DNA of 64,000 nt from B73-G16 sp964611295 (GCA_964611295.1 CAZSWV010000001.1:62001-126000); one strand, 5' to 3'; positions 50,075 to 59,647 are shown, counted from the first letter of the stretch. Translations and numbers: made by a program. The notes: generated by a model from the sequence alone, not told the origin.

Positions 50075-51094
50075 ATGAAGGTACGAGAGATCGTTATTTT
50101 GCTTTTTCTTTTAATGACTGCGGGATGTAGTCGTATGTTCGTTTTTCTCCAAAGGGATCCTTACGTTAAGGAAGAGAGGAAGCGTTTCTCCCAGGAGGAG
50201 CTTTACGTTATAGATGGGAGGCTCTACCTCAAGGCCACGGACAAAGAGACGGGGAAGATGACCTACGTGGAAATAAGGGAATACCTTAAACAACCTGAAA
50301 GGTGGGAGCTTAAATCGCAAAGGGAGACAAAGGTCGAATACGGCGAAGGTACAGGTGAGTTCAGGTGGGCTAGAGGTGAAGAAGGAAGTAGTGTAGGTCT
50401 TCGTTTACCAAAGGCTCCTCCTTTCCTCAAAAGGAAGCTGGCCCTTTTGCCCCTTAAGGGTTTTGGAGCAGAGGCAGGGATGTATGATGTAGCAGATGCT
50501 TTCCAGGGGTTCCTTTTGGAAAGGTCTCTGTTAGGGTTTCCTGTCCCTTGGGAGTCTCTCAGGGCCTTTTTGGAGAAATCGGGCCTAGGGACGCCTAGGG
50601 AAGTGGGTAGAGATTTAGTGCTGTTGTTGGGGAAGGGACTTGGTGTCCAGTACGTTTTGGCCTTGGAAACGTGTGGTCCTTTCCGGTCGGGGAAAGAGGT
50701 CCTTTTTTCTATGGGGATAAAGGGTTATGAAACCCTACAGGGGGATTTGGTGCTTGACCTTTGGATTCAAAAAAAGGCTCAAAGCCCAACCGAGGTCTTT
50801 GAGATCGCCTTTGAGGAAGCTTTAACGAAGTTAGAGGAGTTTTTGGAGAATTCGGGTTGGTTTACGAGGGTTGTAGGGACAAAAGGGAAAGAGGCTATGT
50901 TACTTGCTGGTAGGAAAAGCGGGCTTGGAGAAGGGGATTTGTTTTCAATTTTAGATCCTTTAAAAGGTGAGAGAAAGGGGAGGGTTAGGGTGAAGTCCCT
51001 TTTGGGAGATGACCTGTGCATTATATCTCAAACAGAAGGAACTCTTTTAGGTGATAACGACCTCGCCTTTTTCGAACCCGAAGAGAAGGGGTGA
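50075..51094 (+). CDS. Predicted lipoprotein of unknown function
   Basis: 339 residues from ATG 50075; ATG 50048 would add nine residues. Lipobox LLMTAGC follows a short hydrophobic segment, giving an envelope lipoprotein. The middle (KRKLALLPLKGFGAEAGMYD) and the repeated mixed alpha/beta pattern recall periplasmic proteins that resemble CsgG or FlgT. The end (LLAGRKSGLGEGDLFSILDP) looks like the small beta domain of flagellar assembly protein T. I do not recognise the family with confidence. No Shine-Dalgarno. It precedes carD by 13 bases. Confidence 0.7.
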   Translation: MKVREIVILLFLLMTAGCSRMFVFLQRDPYVKEERKRFSQEELYVIDGRLYLKATDKETGKMTYVEIREYLKQPERWELKSQRETKVEYGEGTGEFRWARGEEGSSVGLRLPKAPPFLKRKLALLPLKGFGAEAGMYDVADAFQGFLLERSLLGFPVPWESLRAFLEKSGLGTPREVGRDLVLLLGKGLGVQYVLALETCGPFRSGKEVLFSMGIKGYETLQGDLVLDLWIQKKAQSPTEVFEIAFEEALTKLEEFLENSGWFTRVVGTKGKEAMLLAGRKSGLGEGDLFSILDPLKGERKGRVRVKSLLGDDLCIISQTEGTLLGDNDLAFFEPEEKG

Positions 51095-51107
51095 TGGGAG
51101 GATAGAT

Positions 51108-51593
51108 ATGTTTGAGAAAGGTCAATATGTGGTCTATCCGGGTCATGGGGTTGGGGTTATAGAAGAGGTAAAGGAGGTGCGAGTCAATGGCGAAGCGGAG
51201 AAGGTCTACGTCTTACGGCCGTTGAGGTCAAAAAGCACCCTGATAATACCTGTGAAAAACGCTACCTCTACGGGCATGCGCAAGGTGATAAGTCCCTCTG
51301 AGGTAGAAAGCATTTTGGATTACCTTTCACAAAGGGAAGAAGTGCCCAATCACATCCATTTGCCTTGGAACCAACGCTTTCGGCAGTATACGGAACGAAT
51401 TAACAGCGGTTCTGTTTATGAAGTTGCCCGAGTGCTGAAGGAATTACACCTTTTGAGGTATCAGAAAAAGCTTTCCTTTGGCGAAAAAAAATTGATGGAA
51501 ACTGCCTTGAGGTTACTTGTCCAAGAGCTTGCAGTGGCCAAAAGGGTAGAAGAACAAGAGATACGGCAGGAGATCCAGAATCGTCTCCCCTAG
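51108..51593 (+). CDS. carD: CarD-family transcriptional regulator
   Basis: 161 residues. N-terminal RNA-polymerase-binding Tudor-like domain (KGQYVVYPGHGVGVIEEV), and a helical C-terminal DNA-contacting domain (KELHLLRYQKKLSFGEKKLM, a typical CarD stretch). CarD binds the beta subunit and stabilises open complexes. I start at ATG 51108 with GGAGG seven bases upstream; the frame open from 51051 lies mostly in the preceding gene. It begins the long operon that runs to ftsK. Confidence 0.92.
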   Translation: MFEKGQYVVYPGHGVGVIEEVKEVRVNGEAEKVYVLRPLRSKSTLIIPVKNATSTGMRKVISPSEVESILDYLSQREEVPNHIHLPWNQRFRQYTERINSGSVYEVARVLKELHLLRYQKKLSFGEKKLMETALRLLVQELAVAKRVEEQEIRQEIQNRLP

Positions 51594-51634
51594 GTGTTTT
51601 AAGTCTTTTGGAGAAACCTTGAGGAGAAAGGAAG

Positions 51635-52585
51635 ATGAAAGGGGTTTTATATGTAGTGTTGGTGTCCTTGGTTGTCCTTATGGGGCTGAAGGAAGGGCGA
51701 CTTCTATTTGGATCCCCATGGGGAGAAGTGGTGGGCGGACTAATGGGGATGTTAGCTGCTGGAATCGGTATAGGCGCAGCAAGGGCCTTGGCACGCTTCC
51801 CTTTAGGGGCCTTCTTAGGGGCTTTTGGTGGTTTTTCGCTCTTTTGGGTGACAGGGAAGCTCATTGAAGGACTTTTGCCCCTTGAGGTAGGAAGTTTCTT
51901 GTTTTTGTGCTTGCTTGTGGTGGGCGTTATAGTTGGGGCAAAGAAGGGAGGGGAAGTGGGGATGCTTTTAAGGAGGACTGAAGGAACGGCGGTGCCGAAG
52001 GTACTTGACACAAGTGCTATCATCGATGGCCGTATTGCCGACATATGTGAAACTGGTTTCTTAGAAGGGACAATCCTTGTACCCCAATTCGTCTTAAAGG
52101 AACTCCAATACATAGCAGATACCCCGGATCCTGTGAGGAGGGCCAGGGGAAGGAGGGGGCTTGACGTCCTGGATAGGTTACAAAGAGGGGCAAAGGTACC
52201 TGTGAGGATAATTGAAGAGGACTTCTTGGAAATAAAAGAGGTGGACCAAAAGCTTATAGAACTTGCTAGAAGAAAAGGGGCGAAGATCGTCACTACCGAT
52301 TACAACTTAAACAAAGTAGCAAAACTACACGGAATCGAAGTCCTCAACGTCAACGAACTGGTAAATGCCTTAAGGCCCGTTGTATTACCAGGGGAAACTT
52401 TGAAGGTGCAGGTCATCCGTGAGGGAAAGGAGCCAGACCAAGGGGTGGGTTACCTCGAAGACGGGACGATGGTGGTCGTTGAGGACGGAAAGAAATCTAT
52501 AGGCCAAGAGGTGGAGATCACCGTTACCAGCGTCCTACAAACCCCTTCAGGAAGGATCATCTTTGGACGGGAAAAAGGAAGTTAG
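51635..52585 (+). CDS. Membrane PIN/TRAM-domain protein (YacL-like)
   Basis: 316 residues: four N-terminal membrane segments (to about residue 105), then a PIN nuclease domain (VLDTSAIIDGRIADICE with its first acidic residues, TTDYNLNKVAKLHGI with a later Asp) and a C-terminal TRAM RNA-binding domain (LPGETLKVQVIREGKEPDQG). The carD, PIN/TRAM, ispD/ispF order is common in Firmicutes and Desulfobacterota. Likely a membrane RNase; substrate unknown. Overlaps ispF by 23 bases. Confidence 0.9.
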   Translation: MKGVLYVVLVSLVVLMGLKEGRLLFGSPWGEVVGGLMGMLAAGIGIGAARALARFPLGAFLGAFGGFSLFWVTGKLIEGLLPLEVGSFLFLCLLVVGVIVGAKKGGEVGMLLRRTEGTAVPKVLDTSAIIDGRIADICETGFLEGTILVPQFVLKELQYIADTPDPVRRARGRRGLDVLDRLQRGAKVPVRIIEEDFLEIKEVDQKLIELARRKGAKIVTTDYNLNKVAKLHGIEVLNVNELVNALRPVVLPGETLKVQVIREGKEPDQGVGYLEDGTMVVVEDGKKSIGQEVEITVTSVLQTPSGRIIFGREKGS

Positions 52586-53054
52586 GGTAGGAATAGGCTG
52601 GGACCTTCATCCCTTTGGTGAAGGTAGGCCTCTAGTGTTAGGAGGGATTAGAATCCCCTACGAGCGTGGACTTGTAGGACATTCGGATGCTGATGTGGTA
52701 ATCCATGCCCTTTGCGATGCCCTCCTCGGTGCCCTTTCCCTAGGGGATTTGGGGACCTTGTACCCTTCTTCAGATCCTCGTTATGAAGGCATTTCAAGCA
52801 CCTTTTTTTTGAGGGAGGTGATGGGACGTGTTTCCGAAAAGGGGTATAGGGTCTCCCACGTGGATCTGGTAATCATAGCCCAAGGGCCAAAGCTTGCACC
52901 TTTTATCGAAAATATGAGGGAGAGGCTTTCCAAGGAAATGGGGGTCGACAAAGACTGTGTGTCCGTTAAGGCTAAATCACCCGAAGGGGTAGGGGCCATA
53001 GGCAGGGGAGAAGGGATAAGCGCCATAGCCGTTGCCCTATTGGAAAAGGGATGA
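52563..53054 (+). CDS. ispF: 2-C-methyl-D-erythritol 2,4-cyclodiphosphate synthase
   Basis: MEP-pathway enzyme. Zinc ligands Asp14 and His16 (GIGWDLHPFG), and the HSDADVVIHALCDALLGA motif; LGDLGTLYPSSDPRYEG and AKSPEGVGAIGRGEGISA follow. 163 residues. TTG start 52563 with AGGAAGG upstream, inside the PIN gene. The ispD gene that usually stands before it is absent here and must be elsewhere. Confidence 0.94.
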   Translation: MDGKKEVRVGIGWDLHPFGEGRPLVLGGIRIPYERGLVGHSDADVVIHALCDALLGALSLGDLGTLYPSSDPRYEGISSTFFLREVMGRVSEKGYRVSHVDLVIIAQGPKLAPFIENMRERLSKEMGVDKDCVSVKAKSPEGVGAIGRGEGISAIAVALLEKG

Positions 53055-54418
53055 GGACGAGATTTGCACCTAGCCCCACAGGTTTACTCCACGTAGGCAA
53101 TGCAAGGATTGCCTTGATGAACTGGCTCTTTGCCAAAAAACACGGAGGTGAATTCCTGCTGAGGATCGAGGACACCGATAGGGAGCGTTCTAAGAGGGAA
53201 TATGAAGAAGCCATCCTAGAAGACCTCAAGTGGTTTCTTGGATGGGAAGGAGTGTTCTTAAGGCAATCCGAACGAGTGGAGATCTATAAGAGACATGCTG
53301 AGGAACTCTTGCTCGAGGGCAAGGCATACTTATGCTTTTGCACGCCTGAAGAACTGGAACGAAGACGCAAGGAGCGCTTAGCTCGCGGTCTGCCTCCGCT
53401 TTACGACGGAAAGTGTAGGTCCTTGACGAAGGAGCAAATAAAGAAGTTACAGGCAGAGGGTAGAAAACCCTCCTTGAGGTTTAAGGTAGGCCTTGAGGAA
53501 GTTTCCTTCGAGGACGGGATCTTCGGGAGACTTTCTTTTAAAGGGGAAAGACTAGGAGACTTTGTGATCATGAGGTCAGATGGGTGGCCTACCTATAACT
53601 TTGCGTGTGTAATCGACGACCATTACATGGGAGTGACCCATGTCATAAGAGGGGAAGACCATCTATCCAACACCCCTCGTCAGATACTGCTTTACCGGGC
53701 CTTTGGTTGGGATCCTCCCGAGTTTTCCCACGTGCCGCTACTGCTTGGCCCAGATGGCAAAGTTCTGTCCAAAAGGCATGGTCCCACCTCGCTCAAGGAG
53801 TTTAGGGAAATGGGTATACTTCCAAAGGCCTTGGCCAACTACCTTCTGAGCCTTGGAGGTACGATAGGCGAAGAGGTGATCTTGAGCTGGGAGGAGATGG
53901 CAGATAGGTTTTCCCTTTCGGGTCTTTCCAGAGGGAAGCCTGTATTCGACATGGGGCGACTTCTATGGTTTAACAGGCAACATCTGCAAAAAGACTCCGT
54001 GGAGGAACTCATCAAATACCTACGAGGTCCTCTCGAAGGGTGGCAGAAAGAGGCCGTAAGCTACCTAAAGGAAGAAGTGTCCACCCTTTTGGAACTCCAA
54101 AGGTTTTTGGATTACCTTTCTAGAGAGTTACCCATGTGTAGTGATAGCTTAAAGGCTCCGAAGGCAAGAGAGCTCCTGAGGTTGGCCTTAAACGAACTGG
54201 AAAAAGACCAGGCAGGGTGGCTCGAAAGGTTAGTTGAGTTATCGGGTTTGAAGCCCAAGGAAGTTTTACCCTTGATAAGGATCGTCCTTTTAGGGACCCC
54301 TAGTGGTCCCCCTTTGACTAAGGTTTTGTCCTTTTTGCCTAAGGAGATTATCAGGAAGAAGATCGAAAAGGCCCTAGAGACGATGGAGGGATGCCCTCAT
54401 GGCTCTTTACCTGTTTAA
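53051..54418 (+). CDS. gltX: Glutamyl-tRNA synthetase
   Basis: Class I synthetase, 455 residues. TRFAPSPTGLLHVGNARIAL (HIGH region), LLRIEDTDRERSKREYEE, and GKVLSKRHGPTS (KLSKR). The zinc-like region is CFCTPEELE. Whether it is discriminating or also charges tRNA-Gln cannot be decided by eye. ATGA overlap with ispF, 20-base overlap with cysS. Confidence 0.95.
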   Translation: MRTRFAPSPTGLLHVGNARIALMNWLFAKKHGGEFLLRIEDTDRERSKREYEEAILEDLKWFLGWEGVFLRQSERVEIYKRHAEELLLEGKAYLCFCTPEELERRRKERLARGLPPLYDGKCRSLTKEQIKKLQAEGRKPSLRFKVGLEEVSFEDGIFGRLSFKGERLGDFVIMRSDGWPTYNFACVIDDHYMGVTHVIRGEDHLSNTPRQILLYRAFGWDPPEFSHVPLLLGPDGKVLSKRHGPTSLKEFREMGILPKALANYLLSLGGTIGEEVILSWEEMADRFSLSGLSRGKPVFDMGRLLWFNRQHLQKDSVEELIKYLRGPLEGWQKEAVSYLKEEVSTLLELQRFLDYLSRELPMCSDSLKAPKARELLRLALNELEKDQAGWLERLVELSGLKPKEVLPLIRIVLLGTPSGPPLTKVLSFLPKEIIRKKIEKALETMEGCPHGSLPV

Positions 54419-55835
54419 CACCCTTACAGGGAGAAAGGAGCGCTTTGAACCCATAGATCCCCCGCGGGTGAAGATGTATGTCTGTGGGGTAACGGTTTAC
54501 GACTTGACCCATATCGGCCATGCCCGGAGCCTTCTGGTCTTTGACGTCCTTTTCCGTTACCTCGGATTCTTGGGCTATGAGGTGACATACGTCAGGAATT
54601 TCACTGATATCGACGACAAGATCATACAAAAGGCACAATCAGAAGGGATAAGCTATCGGGAAATAGCCCAAAGGTATATCTGCGAATTCTACGTGGATAC
54701 GGATCCTCTTGGACTGAAAAGGCCAACCGTTGAACCGAGGGCGACAGACCATATCCCTGATATGATCGAAGCAGTGAAAAAGCTTTTGGAGAAGGGCTAT
54801 GCGTATGTAGCAGATGGAGACGTTTACTTTTCAGTAGAGAAATTCCCGGGCTATGGAAAGCTATCCGGTAGGTCGTTAGACGAAATGATGGCTGGGGCCC
54901 GTGTAGAACCTGATCCGAAGAAAAGGAACCCCTTTGACTTCGTCCTATGGAAAGCTTCCAAACCGGGTGAGCCCTTTTGGGATTCGCCATGGGGCAAAGG
55001 ACGTCCTGGATGGCACTTGGAATGCTCGGTGATGAGCCAGAAATACCTAGGTGAAACTTTGGACATCCACGGAGGAGGGCAGGACCTGATCTTTCCACAT
55101 CACGAGAACGAGATAGCCCAATCGGAGGCCTTAAGCGGTAAACCCTTCGTTCGTTATTGGGTTCACAGCGGCTTTGTACAGGTAAAAGGCGAGAAGATGT
55201 CCAAGTCCCTCAAGAACATCGTGACCCTAAAAGAGGTCCTCAACCGTTTTCACCCCGAGGCCGTAAGGCTTTTTCTGCTCAGCCGCCACTATAGGAGCCC
55301 TGTGGAGTACACAGAAGAAGGGTTGAAGGAATCCCAAAGGGCATTGGAGAGGCTATATGACTTCCTTTTACGTCTGCAAGGACCTTTCGGTCAAGATGGA
55401 CCCATGTGGAAAAGGGTATGGGAACTAACTGAGGGACTTGTGGACCGCTTCAAGGAGGCCATGTCCGATGACCTTAATACACCGCGTGCTCTTGGGCTTC
55501 TCTTTGAACTTGTAAAAGAGGTCAACAAGACGAAGCTCCCCATCCCCTCAGGACTTGCTTGGAGACTGTCGGAATCCCTTAGCCCCTTTAAGGAGGTCCT
55601 GGGCATATTAAAGGAAAACGCAAAAGAGTTCTTCGAAGTCCTGCGGTTGAAAAGGCTCCACGGGAAGGGCATTTCTATAGAAGAGGTCCTAATGCTTATA
55701 AAGGAAAGGGAAGAAGCCCGAAGGTCCAAAGATTGGCAAAAGGCCGATGAGATACGGGAAAAGCTTTCTTCTTATGGCATCAGGTTGATGGATACTCCCC
55801 AAGGCACGCGGTGGGAGGTCGATGGGGATTTTTAA
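54399..55835 (+). CDS. cysS: Cysteinyl-tRNA synthetase
   Basis: Class I synthetase, 478 residues. MYVCGVTVYDLTHIGHARSL (zinc Cys and HIGH), RNFTDIDDKIIQKA, GWHLECSVMS, HGGGQDLIFPHHENEIAQSE, and KMSKSLKN near 267. Starts within the end of gltX, ends within the start of uvrB. Confidence 0.96.
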   Translation: MALYLFNTLTGRKERFEPIDPPRVKMYVCGVTVYDLTHIGHARSLLVFDVLFRYLGFLGYEVTYVRNFTDIDDKIIQKAQSEGISYREIAQRYICEFYVDTDPLGLKRPTVEPRATDHIPDMIEAVKKLLEKGYAYVADGDVYFSVEKFPGYGKLSGRSLDEMMAGARVEPDPKKRNPFDFVLWKASKPGEPFWDSPWGKGRPGWHLECSVMSQKYLGETLDIHGGGQDLIFPHHENEIAQSEALSGKPFVRYWVHSGFVQVKGEKMSKSLKNIVTLKEVLNRFHPEAVRLFLLSRHYRSPVEYTEEGLKESQRALERLYDFLLRLQGPFGQDGPMWKRVWELTEGLVDRFKEAMSDDLNTPRALGLLFELVKEVNKTKLPIPSGLAWRLSESLSPFKEVLGILKENAKEFFEVLRLKRLHGKGISIEEVLMLIKEREEARRSKDWQKADEIREKLSSYGIRLMDTPQGTRWEVDGDF

Positions 55836-57879
55836 ACTCAAAAGCGAATTCGAACCAAAGGGTGACCAACCAAAGGCCATCGAAACGCTTTGCAGGTGGT
55901 TGAGTGAAGGCGTACGCCACATGGTCCTTTTAGGGGTAACAGGCTCAGGTAAAACCTTTACCATGGCTAACGTCATAGCTAGGCTTAACAGGCCTGCTCT
56001 TATCATTTCCCATAACAAGGCGTTAGCCGCACAGCTTTACGGTGAGTTCAAATCGCTTTTTCCAGAAAATGCTGTGGAGTTCTTCATAAGTTATTACGAC
56101 TACTACCAACCTGAAGCCTACATACCCGAGACAGACACCTATATTGAGAAAGACACTCTTATTAACGAACAAATTGATAAACTTCGTCACTCTGCCACTA
56201 GGTCCCTTTTGGAGCGGAGGGATGTGATAATAGTGGCCAGCGTTTCCTGTATTTACGGCCTCGGTTCACCCGAAGATTACTCTTCTATGAAGCTTCCGCT
56301 TCGAAAGGGTATGAAGATAAGACGATCAGACGTCCTTTCTTACCTTGTAGAGATCCTTTACCAAAGGAATGATTACGATTTCCACCGAGGGACCTTTCGC
56401 GTAAGGGGTGACCTTATCGAGGTTTTTCCTGCACACGAGGAAGAAAGGGCTTTAAGGGTAGAACTATGGGACGATGAGGTGGTTTCCCTTAAGGAGTTTG
56501 ACCCACTTACAGGTAAGGTCATACGGGAGCTGGACTCCTATACGATATATCCTGCCAGCCATTACGTAACCCCCAGGCAGAGGTTACTTTTGGCAATAGA
56601 GGGGATTAAAGAGGAGCTTAGAGAGAGGGTAAGGGAACTCAGGCAGCAGGGTAAACTCCTCGAAGCTCAAAGGCTTGAACAGCGTACCCTTTACGACATA
56701 GAGATGTTGCTTGAACTTGGGTATTGTAAGGGCATAGAGAATTATTCACGCCATCTAACTGGGAGGCTCCCAGGTGAGCCACCTCCTACTCTCCTTGATT
56801 ACCTTCCAGAGGACGCCATCGTATTTATAGATGAGTCTCACGTCACCATACCGCAACTCCAAGGGATGTACTTTGGCGATAGGTCCCGCAAGGAGACCCT
56901 TGTAGAATATGGTTTCCGGTTACCCTCGGCCTTAGATAACCGTCCCTTGAAGTTCGAGGAGTTTGAGCAGCGGGTGGGACAAGTAGTATATGTTTCAGCT
57001 ACTCCGGGTGAGTACGAATTGGAAAAGGCAAGAGGATATGTGGTAGAGCAGATCATAAGGCCTACGGGTTTAATGGACCCGGAGGTGGAGGTGAGGCCTG
57101 CAAAAGGTCAGGTGGAGGACCTCTTTTGGGAGATCAAGAAAAGGGCCGAAAGGGGTGAAAGGGTTTTGGTTACTACCCTTACCAAGAGGTTAGCAGAAGA
57201 CCTGACGGATTACTACCGTGAAAGGGGTTTGAGGGTAAGGTATATGCACTCGGAGATAGACACCCTTGAACGGGTGGAGATCTTGAGGGACCTTAGGCTA
57301 GGGAAGTTCGACTGCCTTATAGGGATAAACTTGTTAAGGGAAGGATTGGACTTACCTGAGGTTTCCCTTGTGGCTATCCTCGATGCAGACAAAGAGGGGT
57401 TCCTCAGGTCCGAGAGGGCCCTTATCCAGACCTTTGGTCGCGCAGCAAGGAACATAAATGGCAAAGTCATCCTTTATGCCGATACCATTACCAAGTCCAT
57501 GGCCCGGGCGATAGAGGAAACCCAGCGTCGGAGGAAGATGCAAGAGGAGTACAACCGCATACACGGTATAACTCCAGAGACCATAAAGAAGGGGATTACC
57601 GATATCTTGAAGTCCATATACGAGGCAGATTACCTACACCTTCCGGTTTTGGAGGAGGAAGAGCTTTTTATAACTGACCCAGCGATCCTTGAGCAGACAA
57701 TAAAGGACTTGAAAGAACAGATGAAGGAGGCTGCCTCAAGGCTTGAATTCGAAAAAGCAGCTGAACTCCGTGACAGGATCAAAAGGCTGGAATCAAGGCT
57801 TTTGGAACTTGGGGTACCTGTAGAGGAGAAGGTGGCATGTGTCTCCAAGAAAAGGAAGAAAGGTTCAAGGCAACGTTAG
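55822..57879 (+). CDS. uvrB: Excinuclease ABC subunit B
   Basis: DNA helicase-like damage recognition subunit of nucleotide excision repair, 685 residues. GDQPKAIETL, Walker A GVTGSGKTFTMA, beta-hairpin YYDYYQPEAYIPETDTYIEK, DESHVTIPQLQGMYFGDRSR, GINLLREGLDLPEVSLVAIL and a C-terminal UVR domain (AASRLEFEKAAELRDRIKRL). 14-base overlap with cysS; its last 43 bases overlap mtnA. Confidence 0.97.
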   Translation: MGIFKLKSEFEPKGDQPKAIETLCRWLSEGVRHMVLLGVTGSGKTFTMANVIARLNRPALIISHNKALAAQLYGEFKSLFPENAVEFFISYYDYYQPEAYIPETDTYIEKDTLINEQIDKLRHSATRSLLERRDVIIVASVSCIYGLGSPEDYSSMKLPLRKGMKIRRSDVLSYLVEILYQRNDYDFHRGTFRVRGDLIEVFPAHEEERALRVELWDDEVVSLKEFDPLTGKVIRELDSYTIYPASHYVTPRQRLLLAIEGIKEELRERVRELRQQGKLLEAQRLEQRTLYDIEMLLELGYCKGIENYSRHLTGRLPGEPPPTLLDYLPEDAIVFIDESHVTIPQLQGMYFGDRSRKETLVEYGFRLPSALDNRPLKFEEFEQRVGQVVYVSATPGEYELEKARGYVVEQIIRPTGLMDPEVEVRPAKGQVEDLFWEIKKRAERGERVLVTTLTKRLAEDLTDYYRERGLRVRYMHSEIDTLERVEILRDLRLGKFDCLIGINLLREGLDLPEVSLVAILDADKEGFLRSERALIQTFGRAARNINGKVILYADTITKSMARAIEETQRRRKMQEEYNRIHGITPETIKKGITDILKSIYEADYLHLPVLEEEELFITDPAILEQTIKDLKEQMKEAASRLEFEKAAELRDRIKRLESRLLELGVPVEEKVACVSKKRKKGSRQR

Positions 57880-58874
57880 GTTTTTACCACATACAGTGGG
57901 ACGGTAAGAAGCTAGTGTTGCTTGACCAAAGGAAGTTACCTCACGAAGAGGCCTTTGTGGAATGTCAGACAGCTGAAGATGTAGCACGGGCCATAAAGGA
58001 GATGGTCGTAAGAGGTGCGCCGGCAATAGGGATAGTAGCAGCCTTCGGGGTGGTCCTGGAGGCCAAAAGGGCTACGTCATTTGAAGAGATTAATCATAGG
58101 GTGCAGAAGGCCCTTGAAGTCCTCAGGAAATCGCGGCCCACGGCAAGGAACCTCTTTTGGGCCTTAGAGAGGATAGAGGGAGTTATGGGAGAGGTAGATG
58201 ATCCTGCTGATGTTCCTGTTCGCTTAGAAGAGGAGGCCTTGAGGATCTGGCAAGAGGACGTCGAGGCCAATTTGAGGATAGCCAAAAAGGGCATTGAACT
58301 TCTGCCCCATGGGGCGAGGATATTGACCCATTGTAACGCCGGCGGGTTGGCCACAGGAGGGTATGGTACGGCCCTAGGGGTGATAAAGGAAGGGTATAAG
58401 TGCGGGAAGGTCCAGATGGTCTTTGCGACAGAGACAAGGCCTCTTTTACAAGGGGCTAGGCTTACGGCTTGGGAGTTACGGAAGGAAGGAATACCTGTAA
58501 AGCTCGTCTCCGATTCGGCAGTGGGGTATCTCATGTCCAAAGGAATGGTAGACGTGGTAGTAGTTGGAGCCGATAGGATCACCGCCAGAGGTGATGTAGC
58601 TAACAAGGTCGGTACCTACGTTATAGCCGTACTTGCGAAAAGGCATAATATCCCTTTCCTTGTAGCAGCCCCCCTTTCCACTTTCGATTTTAGACTCCTT
58701 TTTAGTGACTCCATACCTATCGAAGAGCGTGACCAAAGAGAGGTACTCGAATTCATGGGCATGCGCATAGCTCCTGAGGGTGTGGAGGCTTTCAACCCTG
58801 CTTTTGATCTTACGCCTGCAGAACTTATAACTGCCATCATCACTGAAAAGGAGGTGTTATGGCCACCCCTCTGA
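57837..58874 (+). CDS. mtnA: Methylthioribose-1-phosphate isomerase
   Basis: eIF2B-like isomerase of the methionine salvage pathway. LVLLDQRKLPHEE, VRGAPAIGIVAAFGV, THCNAGGLATGGYGTALG (catalytic Cys) and GADRITARGDVANKVGTY (catalytic Asp) are diagnostic. 345 residues. ATG 57837 lies within uvrB (43-base overlap) but has a ribosome site (GGAGAAGG), and no later start fits. Overlaps the SAM hydrolase gene by 16 bases. Confidence 0.92.
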   Translation: MCLQEKEERFKATLGFYHIQWDGKKLVLLDQRKLPHEEAFVECQTAEDVARAIKEMVVRGAPAIGIVAAFGVVLEAKRATSFEEINHRVQKALEVLRKSRPTARNLFWALERIEGVMGEVDDPADVPVRLEEEALRIWQEDVEANLRIAKKGIELLPHGARILTHCNAGGLATGGYGTALGVIKEGYKCGKVQMVFATETRPLLQGARLTAWELRKEGIPVKLVSDSAVGYLMSKGMVDVVVVGADRITARGDVANKVGTYVIAVLAKRHNIPFLVAAPLSTFDFRLLFSDSIPIEERDQREVLEFMGMRIAPEGVEAFNPAFDLTPAELITAIITEKEVLWPPL

Positions 58875-59647
58875 TAGCCTTGATAACAGATTTTGGTTGG
58901 AAAGACGGTTATGTGGGCGCTATGAAGGGTGTCATCTTGAGCATAAACCCCTCTTGCCAAATCTTTGACGTCGCCCATGAGATAGAGGCCCATGACGTGA
59001 CAGGAGCAGCACTTGTCCTTGAGTCAGTCTTTCCCTATTTCCCTCCGCGGTCCATCTTCCTAGTCATAGTGGACCCAGGTGTTGGAGGAAACCGAAGGGG
59101 AATAGTGGTAAAGGCAGGCGACAAGCTCTTGGTTGGGCCAGACAATGGGGTATTTTCCCTTGTGCTTCAAAGTTGTGCCTTTGAGGCCTATGAGATAACC
59201 GAAGAAAGATATATGCTTCCCAAAGTTTCTGCTACCTTTCACGGAAGGGACGTCTTTGCCCCTGTTGCTGCCCACTTGACTATTGGCGTAAGGCCTGAGC
59301 AAGTAGGTCCAAGGCTTGATCCTACAGAGTTGAAGTTCATACCTATGCCCATGCCTAGAAAACAAGGGCAAGAGACCATAGGCCAGGTGATATATGTGGA
59401 CCGCTTCGGCAACCTCATAACCAACCTTAAGCAAGAGGACTTCAGAGGAGAAGATGTGTTGATTGAGGTTGAAGGGGAAGAAATCTATGGGATAAAACGC
59501 ACTTACCAAGAGGGACAGCCAGGAGAAGTCATAGCGCTTTGGGGAAGCCACGGAAGGCTTGAGCTGGCCATAAGGGAGCAATCCCTTAAAAGGACGAAAG
59601 GATGGTCGGTCGGTACCGAGGTAAGGGTGAAGCCGAGACCGCGATGA
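58859..59647 (+). CDS. SAM hydrolase (SAM hydroxide adenosyltransferase, DUF62 family)
   Basis: 262 residues. IALITDFGWKDGYVGAMKGV, VVDPGVGGNRRGIVV-type loop (IVDPGVGGNRRG), GPDNGVFSLVL, FHGRDVFAPVAAHL and YVDRFGNLITN define the DUF62/SAM chlorinase-fluorinase family. Most members use water and cleave SAM to adenosine and methionine. Placed next to mtnA, so a shared role in SAM and methionine recycling is likely. Confidence 0.9.
   Translation: MATPLIALITDFGWKDGYVGAMKGVILSINPSCQIFDVAHEIEAHDVTGAALVLESVFPYFPPRSIFLVIVDPGVGGNRRGIVVKAGDKLLVGPDNGVFSLVLQSCAFEAYEITEERYMLPKVSATFHGRDVFAPVAAHLTIGVRPEQVGPRLDPTELKFIPMPMPRKQGQETIGQVIYVDRFGNLITNLKQEDFRGEDVLIEVEGEEIYGIKRTYQEGQPGEVIALWGSHGRLELAIREQSLKRTKGWSVGTEVRVKPRPR

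Noticed and set aside
51400..52293. Minus-strand open frame of 297 codons opposite carD and the PIN/TRAM gene
   Set aside because: Antisense shadow; no ribosome site or family motif.
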